From assembly GCA_963810485.1 (NCBI GenBank), contig CAWENQ010000001.1, forward strand, positions 1 through 46,101: a stretch of DNA of 46,101 nucleotides. The letters run 5' to 3'. The notes under the pieces are model-generated. The model was given only the letters and a program-made list of their open reading frames with translations, did no database searches and had not been told where the DNA came from. Shown here in pieces: positions 17,109-25,041 of the stretch. Position numbers and translations under genes: made by a program. Positions within the stretch are counted from its first letter, which is position 1; each line of letters begins with the position of its first letter. This DNA comes from DATKFM01 sp963810485 (GTDB taxonomy: Bacteria; Pseudomonadota; Alphaproteobacteria; Dongiales; Dongiaceae).

Positions 17109-17288
17109 CTAGGCCGCGCAGCAGGTCCAGCAGACCGCGCCGCTGGCATCGACGCCGGCACTGCAGGGCACCTGTCCCTCCGGGCATTGCGGCTGACCGC
17201 ATTCCTGCGCGACGACGATGGCCAGAAACGCGGCCGCAATAAATACCGCTGGCCGCTTCCACTTGACCGCTGTGATGATCGAGGGCAT
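17109..17288 (-). CDS. Small Cys-rich exported peptide (59 aa)
   Basis: This frame is short. MPSIITAVKWKRP is followed by the hydrophobic AVFIAAAFLAIVVAQ, a credible signal peptide or anchor. The tail has seven Cys in under thirty residues: ECGQPQCPEGQVPC, then SGAVCWTCCAA. The AVVAQ-type end suggests cleavage near residue 28, leaving a disulfide- or metal-binding mini-protein, or the Cys nearest the hydrophobic part could carry lipid. It is upstream of the membrane protein at 15506-17065 on the same strand. Family unknown. Confidence 0.5.
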   Translation of the reverse strand: MPSIITAVKWKRPAVFIAAAFLAIVVAQECGQPQCPEGQVPCSAGVDASGAVCWTCCAA

Positions 17289-17571
17289 GGCGCCACCTCT
17301 CCTCGGGGGCTGAACAACGTGTTGTTGTCAGCGGGCGCTGCAATCCTGCGCACAGCGCCGGACATGGCGCATCCTAGCGCCGGCTCTTGCGGGGACCGTG
17401 ACGAAACTCACAGGACATAGGAGGATAGGCCTCCAAGACCGAGCGCCAGCGCGCCGCGGTGGCCGGCCGGATTGTCGAGGAGTTTTCGCAGCATACGGGG
17501 CGGCCGTTTGCAGAATGCAGCCGTTTTCAGCTAGGCTGAGGACACTGCCCGAATTAAATCACAGTGTGTTA

Positions 17572-18360
17572 ATGGAAAAACTTCTCGATCTCCGCGCCTA
17601 TTCGCTGCATCGGCTCGACGCGCCCGAAGGCCAAGCACTCGTTGCGCGCTGCCGCGACGATCTCGCCAACAGCGGCATGTTCAACCTCCCCGGCTTCGTG
17701 CGCCCCGACGCTCTCGCCACCTGCGTCGCAGAGCTGAAGCCGCTGCTCGCCGACGGCGCGTTCCGGCATGCACGGAAGCATGACATCTGGTTCGGGGCGC
17801 CCCAGCCGAACCTTCCGGCGGATCATCCGGCGCGGCGGGAGGTGGAGACCAGCAATCGGACGGTCACCGGCGAACGCACCTTGGGCACGATCATCCGGAA
17901 CATCTATGACTGGCCGCCGCTGGCGGCGTTCCTGGCGGCCACGATGGACAAGCCGGTGCTGTATCCGATGGCCGATCCCCTCGCCTGCCTCAACGTCATG
18001 GGTTATGGCGAGGGCGAGGGACTTAACTGGCATTTTGACCGCAGCCATTTCACCATCACGCTGCTGCTGCAGGTGCCGGAAGCCGGCGGCGAGTTCGAGT
18101 ACCGGCGCAACCTGCGCGGCGAGGGCGCGCCCAATTATGACGGGGTGGCGCGGCTGCTGGCGGGACAGGATCCGGACATGCGCTCGGTGCGGCTGGCGGC
18201 GGGCACGCTGAATGTCTTTGCCGGACGCAACACGGCGCACCGCGCGGCGCCGACGCGGGGGGCGCGGGACCGGATCATCGCGGTCATGAGTTTCGTCGAG
18301 AAGCAGGGCGTGATGTTCAGTGCCCAGGAGCGGATCGGGTTTTATGGGCGGGCTAGGTGA
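17572..18360 (+). CDS. 2-oxoglutarate/Fe(II)-dependent oxygenase-like protein
   Basis: 262 residues from ATG 17572; the frame is open further upstream, but there is no better start. The core carries the HxD of the iron triad in LNWHFDRSHF (His154, Asp156), a strand ITLLLQVPEAGGEFEY, and the distal His223 in NTAHRA followed by an Arg (TRGARDR) suited to bind 2-oxoglutarate. These are the hallmarks of the double-stranded beta-helix dioxygenases, some of which hydroxylate or halogenate amino acids. The substrate is unknown. It converges on the gene at 18614-20017 across a palindromic repeat pair. Confidence 0.75.
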   Translation: MEKLLDLRAYSLHRLDAPEGQALVARCRDDLANSGMFNLPGFVRPDALATCVAELKPLLADGAFRHARKHDIWFGAPQPNLPADHPARREVETSNRTVTGERTLGTIIRNIYDWPPLAAFLAATMDKPVLYPMADPLACLNVMGYGEGEGLNWHFDRSHFTITLLLQVPEAGGEFEYRRNLRGEGAPNYDGVARLLAGQDPDMRSVRLAAGTLNVFAGRNTAHRAAPTRGARDRIIAVMSFVEKQGVMFSAQERIGFYGRAR

Positions 18361-18378
18361 CGGCCGCAGTGTTCATTG

Positions 18379-18595
18379 TCCCCTCTCCCCTTGAGGGAGA
18401 GGGATGCGGCATTCGCGCAGCGGATGTCGCGGGGTGAGGGGTGTTGGGAGCACTGTTCGTGGGTGTCTGGGGCTAAGTGGGAATCGCCCGGTACCGCACG
18501 CGCCTTGAGTCTTGGTTAGACCCCTCACCCGCGCAGCGGTCGCGGCGCGACCGCTGCTTGCCCTCTCCCGCAGGGGGAGAGGGGACATTTTGGGT
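18379..18595. repeat. Head-to-head pair of CCCTCTCCC/GTGAGGGG palindromic units
   Basis: Unit one (18379-about 18443) runs CCCCTCTCCCC..GGGAGAGGG..GGGTGAGGGG. Unit two (18520-18595) is the same motif in the opposite orientation, with CCCCTCACCC then CCCTCTCCCG..GGGGAGAGGGG. They lie between two convergent genes and could act as a bidirectional terminator. The same arrangement recurs at 24661-24915. Confidence 0.75.
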
Positions 18596-18613
18596 TTTAT
18601 CTCTTTGGGTGCC

Positions 18614-20017
18614 CTACCGCTTCACCGCCGCCACCTTGTACAGGGGCGCGGGGTCGCGGTTGAGGTCGAGCGAGACCGAGAAGTGGCCGGCGGCACGCAT
18701 GAAGAGGTTGCCTTCGGGGATGCGCCAGGAGCGGGCCATGCGCAGGCCGCGCTCGAACGGCGTCACCGTGTCGACGCGGCCGAGCACCATGATGATGTCG
18801 GCGGGGTCGAGCTGCGGCTCGTCATGGGGATCGGTCAGCGGGCGCCAGCGGTCGAACATCTCGCGCGTCCAGCCCGCGGCGGCGATCGCCTGCGGCACCT
18901 TGCAGAGCTGCGCCAGCGAACTGTCGAAGGAGAGGCTGCCCACATCCTGGGTTGTCGTCGCAAGGAAGGCGACGTCGGGCCGGTAGACCTTGGGCCAGTG
19001 GCGGCAATGGGTGACCACGAGCTGGCTGGCGAGCGCGCCCAGGCTGGTGCCGCCGACGGCGACGCGGCCGGATGAGTTGCCGCGGCACCAGGCGATCAGC
19101 GCCGCCATCTCGCGCACCTCGGAACTGAAGAGGTCGAGCGCACCCAGCGGCGGCGTGGCGAGGAAGGGCTCGCCGCCATAGCGGCCGGTCAGGCGGCGGC
19201 GGCTGTGCCAGGGCGCCTCCAGCCGGATGAAGCGCACGCCCTGGCTGATGATGTCGTTGGAGCCTTCGACCGCGCCCTCCATCGCCTCGATCTCCATGGC
19301 GAGGCCGTGGCCATAGACCAGGCTGGGCGGGTTCTTGATGCCCTCGGGCTCGAACACATGGGCCCAGGCCCAGGGGCCGACGGCGGGATTGCCGCTGGGG
19401 AATTTCAGCCAGTATTCGGTGCCGAAGGTTGAGGGCACGCGGCGGGACTCGGTGATCGCCACCGGCTTTTCCGGCGGCATGTAGGCGCTCTCGATATCGT
19501 GCAGCGCCGGACCGTAGCGCTCCATCACCTGCTCGAAGTTCGGCAGGTCGAAGCGCACCGCCGGCACGGCGCTCTGCAGGCGCATGGGTAGGAACGAAAG
19601 CCGCCCCTTCATGAAGCTGTCGCTGGCGTCGCGCCGCGCGCATTCGGCCATCACCAGCCGGTCGGCCGGCACGTCCTGCGGGCCGAAGTAGGCGGCCTCC
19701 CACTCGCGCTCCACGGCGCTATGCACGAAGCTGAGCTCGGAGATGCGGCCGAGCGCGCGGGGCAGGCCGCGCTCCACCATGACCGGCAGTCGGCCGATCG
19801 GCACCTCGTCATGGAAGCGCTCGAGCGAGCCGTCGGACACGGCGGCCGCGGCCCAGGCGCGGGACAGCGGCAGATAGGCGGCGAGGCCGAGCTTCAGCGC
19901 CACCCGGTCGAACCAGGGCCGCGTCACCAGCCGGCCGACCGGCGAGGCCAGGAGCCGGGCATGAAAATCCGCCGGCGCTGGCAGCCTCACGGCGGATTCC
20001 GACTTCCTGGGTGCCAT
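18614..20017 (-). CDS. Alpha/beta hydrolase-fold protein (467 aa)
   Basis: The nucleophile elbow is GGTSLG (residues about 318-323), with LVYGHGLAME as the oxyanion-region strand, LGRVDTVTPF as the likely acid strand and AAGHFSVSL as the likely catalytic His segment. About 200 residues precede the core (FHARLLASPVGRL, RFDLPNFEQVMERYG), making it larger than a simple esterase. The start MAPRKSESAVRL at 20017 is the only ATG near the conserved region. It is a soluble, presumably cytoplasmic esterase- or acyltransferase-like enzyme of unknown substrate. It lies 133 bases downstream of fdx on the same strand, but probably in its own unit. Confidence 0.75.
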   Translation of the reverse strand: MAPRKSESAVRLPAPADFHARLLASPVGRLVTRPWFDRVALKLGLAAYLPLSRAWAAAAVSDGSLERFHDEVPIGRLPVMVERGLPRALGRISELSFVHSAVEREWEAAYFGPQDVPADRLVMAECARRDASDSFMKGRLSFLPMRLQSAVPAVRFDLPNFEQVMERYGPALHDIESAYMPPEKPVAITESRRVPSTFGTEYWLKFPSGNPAVGPWAWAHVFEPEGIKNPPSLVYGHGLAMEIEAMEGAVEGSNDIISQGVRFIRLEAPWHSRRRLTGRYGGEPFLATPPLGALDLFSSEVREMAALIAWCRGNSSGRVAVGGTSLGALASQLVVTHCRHWPKVYRPDVAFLATTTQDVGSLSFDSSLAQLCKVPQAIAAAGWTREMFDRWRPLTDPHDEPQLDPADIIMVLGRVDTVTPFERGLRMARSWRIPEGNLFMRAAGHFSVSLDLNRDPAPLYKVAAVKR

Positions 20018-20150
20018 GGGGCGTTAACCTTCAAGGACAGGGGTTTGCGGCCGCAATCATCTGGCGATTGCGGGGGTAAAGTCCAAGACCAAATCCCTCA
20101 TGAAAGGTAAGGCGGATTGACGCTGCGCGGTTCCCTTTGGGGGCCGAGCG

Positions 20151-20483
20151 CTACTCCAGCATCATGTTGCGGGTGGCCGAGGGCAGCTGCACGGTCAGGC
20201 CGTCCAGCTCCTCGGTAATGCGGATCTGGCAGCCCAGGCGCGAGGTCTTGGTCAGGCCGAAGGCGAGATCCAGCATGTCCTCCTCGTCCTCGGTGGCGGC
20301 CTGCAGCACTTCGTACCACTCGGGGTCCACGATCACATGGCAGGTGGAACAGGCGAGCGAACCCTCGCAGGCGCCTTCCAAATCCAGGTTGTTGCGGTGG
20401 GCGATCTCGAGAACGGACAGTCCGACCGGGGCATCCACTTCGAGGCGCGTGCCATCGGTCTTGATGAAGGTGATCTTCGGCAT
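20151..20483 (-). CDS. fdx: [2Fe-2S] ferredoxin, adrenodoxin type
   Basis: 110 residues from ATG 20483. The cluster ligands are Cys39, Cys45, Cys48 and Cys85 (spacing CX5CX2CX36C), in CEGSLACSTCHV and RLGCQI, which matches the Isc-system ferredoxin and adrenodoxin family. It supplies electrons to IscS/IscU during cluster assembly and to other iron-sulfur or P450 enzymes. It is the last gene of a minus-strand cluster after iscS, with a 102-base gap. The longer upstream open frame is not used because the conserved MPKITFIKTDG start fits the family. Confidence 0.92.
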   Translation of the reverse strand: MPKITFIKTDGTRLEVDAPVGLSVLEIAHRNNLDLEGACEGSLACSTCHVIVDPEWYEVLQAATEDEEDMLDLAFGLTKTSRLGCQIRITEELDGLTVQLPSATRNMMLE

Positions 20484-20585
20484 CCTGTCGTTCTCCTGGG
20501 GGGCCGGGTCTTGTCTCCAACCCGGCGGCGGCTTCCCTGCCACAGGCTCCCACGGGCCGTCAAGGAAGGCCCGGGAAAGCCCCTT

Positions 20586-21800
20586 TCATTGGGCGGCGCT
20601 GGGCACTTTAGCGTCGCCGCCGCGCAAACGGCCGGCGGCGGCGGTCAGGCGCTCGGCGGCGAAATCCACCTCGGCTTCCGTGGTGAAGCGGCCGAACCCG
20701 ACCCGGAGCGAGGCGGCCGCCTCTTGATCGGACAGGCCGATGGCACGCAGTACGTAGGACGGCTCGACCTCGGCCGAGGTGCAGGCGGAGCCGAGGGACA
20801 GGGACAGCTCGGGAATCTGTTCCAGCAGGCGCTGGGCATCGACGCCCGGCAGCCGCAGATTGATGTTGCCCGCGAAGCGGTGACTCTCGCTGCCGTTCAC
20901 GGCGGCATCCGGCATGCCCCGCGCCACGGCGTTGAGGAAGCGGCGGCGCAGGATGCCGAGGGCATTGCCCTCTTCCGCATGGGACTCCCGGGCGATGCGG
21001 GCCGCGGCGCCCAGCGCGACGCAGAGCGGCGCCGGCAGCGTGCCGGAGCGCACACCCCGCTCCTGCCCGCCGCCGTCGAATAGCGGTTCCAGCCGCACCC
21101 GCGGCCGGCGGCGGACATAGAGCGCGCCGACGCCCTTGGGCGCGTACATCTTGTGGCCGGAGATGCTCAGGAGATCGATGTTCATCGACTGCACGTCGAG
21201 CCAGATCTTGCCGGCAGCCTGAGCGGCATCGGTGTGGAATAGCGCGCCCTTCGCGTGGGCGAGCTTGCCGATCTCCGCCAGCGGCTGGATCACGCCGATC
21301 TCGTTGTTGACGGCCATGATGGTGACCAAGGCGGTGCGCTCGGTGATGGCGGCTTCAAGCGCCGTGAGGTCCACCAGGCCATCGCGGCCGACCGGCAGCC
21401 AAGTGACGGCGAAGCCTTCCTGCTCCAGCCGCTTCACGCTCTCCAGCACGCATTTATGTTCGGTGATGCAGGTGACGACGTGGTTGCGCCGTTCCTTGAG
21501 GAAACGCGCGGCGCCCTTAACGGCGATGTTGTTGGATTCCGTAGCGCCGGAGGTGAAAACGATCTCCCGCGCCTCCGCGCCGATCAGCCGCGCGACGTCC
21601 TCGCGCGCCGCCTCCACCGCTTCGGCCACGATCTTACCATGGCTGTGGCTGGTGGAATGGGGATTGCCGAACTTCTCGGTGAAATAGGGCAGCATGATCT
21701 CGAGCACGCGCGGGTCCACCGGCGTGGTCGACTGGTAGTCGAGATAGACCGGCGTCTTCGGCTGGTTCGGCAGGTGGCCGTTGGTGGGCTTGTTGGACAT
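20586..21800 (-). CDS. iscS: Cysteine desulfurase IscS
   Basis: 404 residues. The PLP lysine is Lys217 (SISGHKMYAPKG) and the mobile-loop catalytic cysteine is Cys340 (GSACTSAEVEPSYVL), which is the IscS-type group I signature. It takes sulfur from cysteine for iron-sulfur clusters and for tRNA thiolation, including the MnmA encoded 7 kb away. ATG 21800 gives a short extra N-terminal leader (MSNKPTNGHLPNQPKTP) before the conserved VYLDYQSTTPVDP. It is the third gene of the cysE - desulfurase - iscS - fdx cluster, 20 bases after the second desulfurase. No iscU or iscA is present in the window. Confidence 0.93.
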   Translation of the reverse strand: MSNKPTNGHLPNQPKTPVYLDYQSTTPVDPRVLEIMLPYFTEKFGNPHSTSHSHGKIVAEAVEAAREDVARLIGAEAREIVFTSGATESNNIAVKGAARFLKERRNHVVTCITEHKCVLESVKRLEQEGFAVTWLPVGRDGLVDLTALEAAITERTALVTIMAVNNEIGVIQPLAEIGKLAHAKGALFHTDAAQAAGKIWLDVQSMNIDLLSISGHKMYAPKGVGALYVRRRPRVRLEPLFDGGGQERGVRSGTLPAPLCVALGAAARIARESHAEEGNALGILRRRFLNAVARGMPDAAVNGSESHRFAGNINLRLPGVDAQRLLEQIPELSLSLGSACTSAEVEPSYVLRAIGLSDQEAAASLRVGFGRFTTEAEVDFAAERLTAAAGRLRGGDAKVPSAAQ

Positions 21801-21820
21801 CAGTGAAGTGCAACCCGTAT

Positions 21821-22960
21821 CTACGCCGCCGTCAAGCCGCCCGGCGCGGCGGCGCTGGCGAGGCCACGGCGCCCGGCGAACTCGCTCCAGACCGCGAGGA
21901 AGCGCTCCACATCGGCCGATGTGCTGGCCCAGCCGAGGCTGACGCGGATGGAGCTGCCGGCGATCTCCGCGCCGAGGCCCATAGCTTTCAGCACATGGGA
22001 CGCCTTCACCTTGCCCGAGGAGCAGGCGGAGCCCGCGCTGACGGCAACGCCGGCGAGGTCCAGCGCCATTACAAGGGTCTCCGCTCCCACGCCCGGCAAG
22101 GCGAGGCAGCTGGTGTTGGGCAGGCGCGGCGCGCCGGCGCCGATGATGCGCGTGGCCGGCACGTCGGCGCCGGCGTCGCGCTCCAGCCAGTCGCGCATCG
22201 CGGCGATAACCTGCAGATGCGACAGGTCGCGAGCCGCCTCTACGGCCGCGGCGCCGAAACCGGCGATGGCGGCGACATTCTCGGTGCCGGCGCGGCGGCC
22301 GCGCTCCTGTCCGCCGCCGCGGAGCTGCGCGGCGAACGGCACGGCATCGGCGACGACCAGCGCGCCCGCGCCCTTGGGGCCGCCGAACTTGTGCGCCGAC
22401 AGCGACATCAGGTCGACGCCGAGGGCGGTGAAATCCAGCGCCAGCTTGCCGGCCGCCTGCACCGCATCGCAATGGACCAGGGCGCCGGCGCGATGGGCGA
22501 TTGCCACGACATCAGCCAGCGGCTGGATGACGCCGGTCTCGTTGTTGGCGAGCATGACGCAGACCAAGGCCGGCCGCTTATCCGCCTGCAACAGCCGCTC
22601 CAATTCGGCGAGGTCCACCACGCCATCGCCGGTAACGGGAATGCGCTCGGCAGCGGGTGCGGCGGTCAGGATGGAGTCATGCTCGATCCCTGAGACGAGA
22701 ATGCGCGCGCGCCCGGAACCGGCGAGCGCCAGGTTGTTGGCCTCCGTGCCGCCCGACGTGAATACCACCTGCGCCGGCTTGGCGCCGGCCAGCGCCGCCA
22801 CCTGCTCCCGCGCGGTCTCCAGGGCCGCCCGCGCCTGGCGGCCGAAACTGTGGACGGAGGATGGATTTCCGGTCATGCCCTGGGCGCGCGCGATGGCTTC
22901 CGCGGCGGCGGGGCGCAGCGGCGCAGTGGCGTTGTAGTCGAGATAGACGGGAGAATTCAT
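21821..22960 (-). CDS. Second cysteine desulfurase (NifS/IscS-like)
   Basis: 379 residues. The PLP lysine is Lys191 (SLSAHKFGGPKG) and the catalytic cysteine is Cys313 (GSACSSGKVKASHVL), both intact, with the family start VYLDYNATAPL. It is clearly paralogous to the adjacent iscS but divergent, as in other alphaproteobacteria that carry a tandem pair here. It lies 30 bases after cysE and 20 bases before iscS, so co-transcription is very likely. Whether it serves clusters, thiolation or another acceptor cannot be told from sequence. Confidence 0.9.
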   Translation of the reverse strand: MNSPVYLDYNATAPLRPAAAEAIARAQGMTGNPSSVHSFGRQARAALETAREQVAALAGAKPAQVVFTSGGTEANNLALAGSGRARILVSGIEHDSILTAAPAAERIPVTGDGVVDLAELERLLQADKRPALVCVMLANNETGVIQPLADVVAIAHRAGALVHCDAVQAAGKLALDFTALGVDLMSLSAHKFGGPKGAGALVVADAVPFAAQLRGGGQERGRRAGTENVAAIAGFGAAAVEAARDLSHLQVIAAMRDWLERDAGADVPATRIIGAGAPRLPNTSCLALPGVGAETLVMALDLAGVAVSAGSACSSGKVKASHVLKAMGLGAEIAGSSIRVSLGWASTSADVERFLAVWSEFAGRRGLASAAAPGGLTAA

Positions 22961-22990
22961 CGGCGGCTCGCCTCGTTGGATTGCCGCAGA

Positions 22991-23764
22991 CTAGCAGTCC
23001 GGCGTGTGGCGATCCTCGGGATTGATCGATGCCGGCGTGGTAACGGGCGTCTCGGCCTCGCCATTGCCGGCGCGGTGCGCGGCCTCGCCTTCGAGCTGCT
23101 CGACGCGGGCCTTGAGGCGGGACACCTGGTCCAGCAGCCCGTCGATGGCGCGGGTGATGGGATCGGCGATATCGTCAGTCGGCATGCCGTAAGCGCGGAA
23201 CTCCTGCGACGCCTTGCGCGGCACGATGACCTTGGCGGGGATGCCGACCACGGTTACTCCGGCCGGCACATCGGCGACAGCCACGGCATTGGCGCCGACC
23301 CGCGCGCCCTCGCCCACGGTGATCGGACCGAGCACCTGAGCGCCGGAGCCGACGATGACGTTGTTGCGCAGCGTGGGATGGCGCTTGCGGTCCACTTGCG
23401 CGGCGGAATCCACCGACGGCGCCACGCCGCCAAGGGTGACGCCCTGATAAAGGGTGACGTCGTCGCCGATTTCCGCCGTTTCGCCGATCACCAGGCCGGT
23501 GCCATGGTCGATGAACAGGCGGCGGCCGATGGTGGCGCCGGGATGGATGTCGATGCCGGTGATCAAGCGGGCGAAATGAGAAACCATCCTCGCCAGCAGG
23601 CGCCACTGGCGCACAAACAGCCAATGCGCGGCGCGGTAGAGGACCACGGCATGGAAACCCGGATAGGTAAGCACAACTTCCAGTCGCGACCGGGCCGCGG
23701 GGTCCCGGGCGATCATGCCGTCGATATCGTCGCGAATGTTCTTGAAAAGCATGCGACCCAACAT
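22991..23764 (-). CDS. cysE: Serine O-acetyltransferase
   Basis: 257 residues from ATG 23764. The open frame extends to 23860, but that part overlaps the promoter and has no family match. A helical N-terminus (FKNIRDDIDGMIARDPAARS) precedes left-handed beta-helix hexapeptide repeats containing GIDIHPGATIGRRLFIDHG and GETAEIGDDVTLYQGVTLGG, with the catalytic Asp and His region. It makes O-acetylserine from serine and acetyl-CoA, the precursor of cysteine. Being first in a cluster with two cysteine desulfurases and ferredoxin, it supplies the sulfur donor for iron-sulfur assembly. A charged C-terminal tail follows the catalytic domain. Confidence 0.92.
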   Translation of the reverse strand: MLGRMLFKNIRDDIDGMIARDPAARSRLEVVLTYPGFHAVVLYRAAHWLFVRQWRLLARMVSHFARLITGIDIHPGATIGRRLFIDHGTGLVIGETAEIGDDVTLYQGVTLGGVAPSVDSAAQVDRKRHPTLRNNVIVGSGAQVLGPITVGEGARVGANAVAVADVPAGVTVVGIPAKVIVPRKASQEFRAYGMPTDDIADPITRAIDGLLDQVSRLKARVEQLEGEAAHRAGNGEAETPVTTPASINPEDRHTPDC

Positions 23765-23831
23765 GATATGATCCCGTCCGCCTTGGCTCAGGTCTCGGCC
23801 GGCGTCGGGGTGTGTGCCCGCTCCTTGTAGG

Positions 23832-23864
23832 CATATAGTATATCCGACTAAATTGGTCAAGATT
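23832..23864 (-). promoter_or_regulatory. Promoter of the cysE-fdx cluster with IscR type-1-like site
   Basis: On the minus strand TTGACC (23860-23855) is followed after 17 bases by TATATG (23837-23832), a good sigma-70 promoter. Overlapping it on the plus strand, 23840-23864 reads ATATCCGACTA, AATT, GGTCAAGAT, close to the known IscR type-1 pattern (ATAxYYGACTR...AGTCRR). Bound IscR would cover the -35, so repression by holo-IscR when clusters are sufficient is the expected mode. Confidence 0.6.
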
Positions 23865-23963
23865 TGGTCGGACGGCCCGATAAATCAGTAATAACAAATG
23901 GTTGAAAACGCCAACGGAAGTTTGGCGTCAAAAGACCGAACGTGGCTGGGAAGCCGTCATTGA

Positions 23964-24629
23964 ATGCCTGAAGTCATCATCAACGGACCGGAAGGCCGGA
24001 TCGAAGCCCGTTACCAGCCTGGCCGGGAGCCGACCTCGCCTATCGCCATCGTCCTGCACCCCAATCCGCAGCATGGCGGCACGATGAACAACAAGGTCGT
24101 GTACGCCGTCTACCAAACCTTCCAGAAGCGGGGCTATGCGGTGCTGCGGTTCAATTTCCGCGGCGTCGGCCGGTCCCAGGGACGGTTCGACCGCGGCGAG
24201 GGCGAGCTGAGCGATGCCGCATCGTCGCTGGACTGGCTGCAGTCCCACAACCCGAACGCGGCGGCCTGCTGGGTGGCCGGTTTCTCCTTCGGCGCCTGGA
24301 TCGGCATGCAGCTCTTGATGCGGCGGCCGGAGATCTCCAGCTTCATCTCCATCTCGCCGCCGGCCAACATGTATGATTTCAGCTTCCTCGCCCCCTGCCC
24401 CTCCTCGGGCTTGGTGATCCAGGGCGACGAGGACGACATCGTGCCGGCGGAGTCCGTGAACAAGCTGGTGCAGAAGCTGTCCAACCAGCGGGACATCAAC
24501 ATCGACTACCGGCTGGTCGAAGGCGCCAACCACTTCTTCCACGACAAGCTGGACGAGCTGACCGGCGAGATCGACGACTATCTCGCAGGCCCGTCGAAGC
24601 CGAAGCGGGCGAAGGCGGCGGCGCGGTAA
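23964..24629 (+). CDS. Alpha/beta superfamily hydrolase (COG2945 type)
   Basis: 221 residues. It has the family opening (IIINGPEGRIEARY, then IVLHPNPQHGGTMNN), the strand VLRFNFRGVGRSQG, the nucleophile elbow GFSFGA (about residues 109-114), an Asp strand IQGDEDDIVP and the catalytic His in EGANHFFHDK. It is a compact cytosolic serine hydrolase whose substrate is unknown in general. It is divergent from cysE across the IscR-type promoter region, a neighbourhood commonly seen in alphaproteobacteria. It ends in a basic tail (KPKRAKAAAR). Confidence 0.88.
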   Translation: MPEVIINGPEGRIEARYQPGREPTSPIAIVLHPNPQHGGTMNNKVVYAVYQTFQKRGYAVLRFNFRGVGRSQGRFDRGEGELSDAASSLDWLQSHNPNAAACWVAGFSFGAWIGMQLLMRRPEISSFISISPPANMYDFSFLAPCPSSGLVIQGDEDDIVPAESVNKLVQKLSNQRDINIDYRLVEGANHFFHDKLDELTGEIDDYLAGPSKPKRAKAAAR

Positions 24630-25041
24630 GCTGCACTCTGCCAAGGCTGCACTAAATCTGACCCCTCTCCCCTTGCGGGAGAGGGCGAGAAACCTCCGCG
24701 AAGCGGATGTTTCTCGGGTGAGGGGTGTGGCGCCGTTGGGCGCCAAAGAGTTCGCCTGCAGCAGCAATAATACTTTCCCGTCAGCAGAATCTCTCCAGAG
24801 GCATGAACTCTGAATTGAGCGAAGAGCTCTTTGCGCGCATTCGCGCGAAACCCCTCACCCGGCTATCGGCCGCAGAGCGGCCGATAGCCGCCCTCTCCCG
24901 CAAGGGGAGAGGGGTCTGTTTAGAGTTCGTCTCGCCAGTCTCGGTCCAACATATCCATCTTCACGCATCTGTGCTTTCATACTCAGCCCGTGGTCGACTT
25001 AACTGTGTGACCAATCGGGCGCTTCCTGAAAAGGATGAGAA
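24630..25041. repeat. Second head-to-head pair of CCCTCTCCC/GTGAGGGG units
   Basis: Unit one (24661-about 24727) reads CCCCTCTCCCC..GCGGGAGAGGG..GGGTGAGGGG. Unit two (about 24850-24915) is in the opposite orientation with an extra inner palindrome (GGCTATCGGCCGC and GCGGCCGATAGCC). The remaining bases of the 24630-25041 gap hold no gene I can support. Confidence 0.75.

Noticed and set aside
24661..24915. CRISPR-like repeats
   Set aside because: The repeats are palindromic units in inverted pairs, not regularly spaced direct repeats with unique spacers. No cas gene is present.
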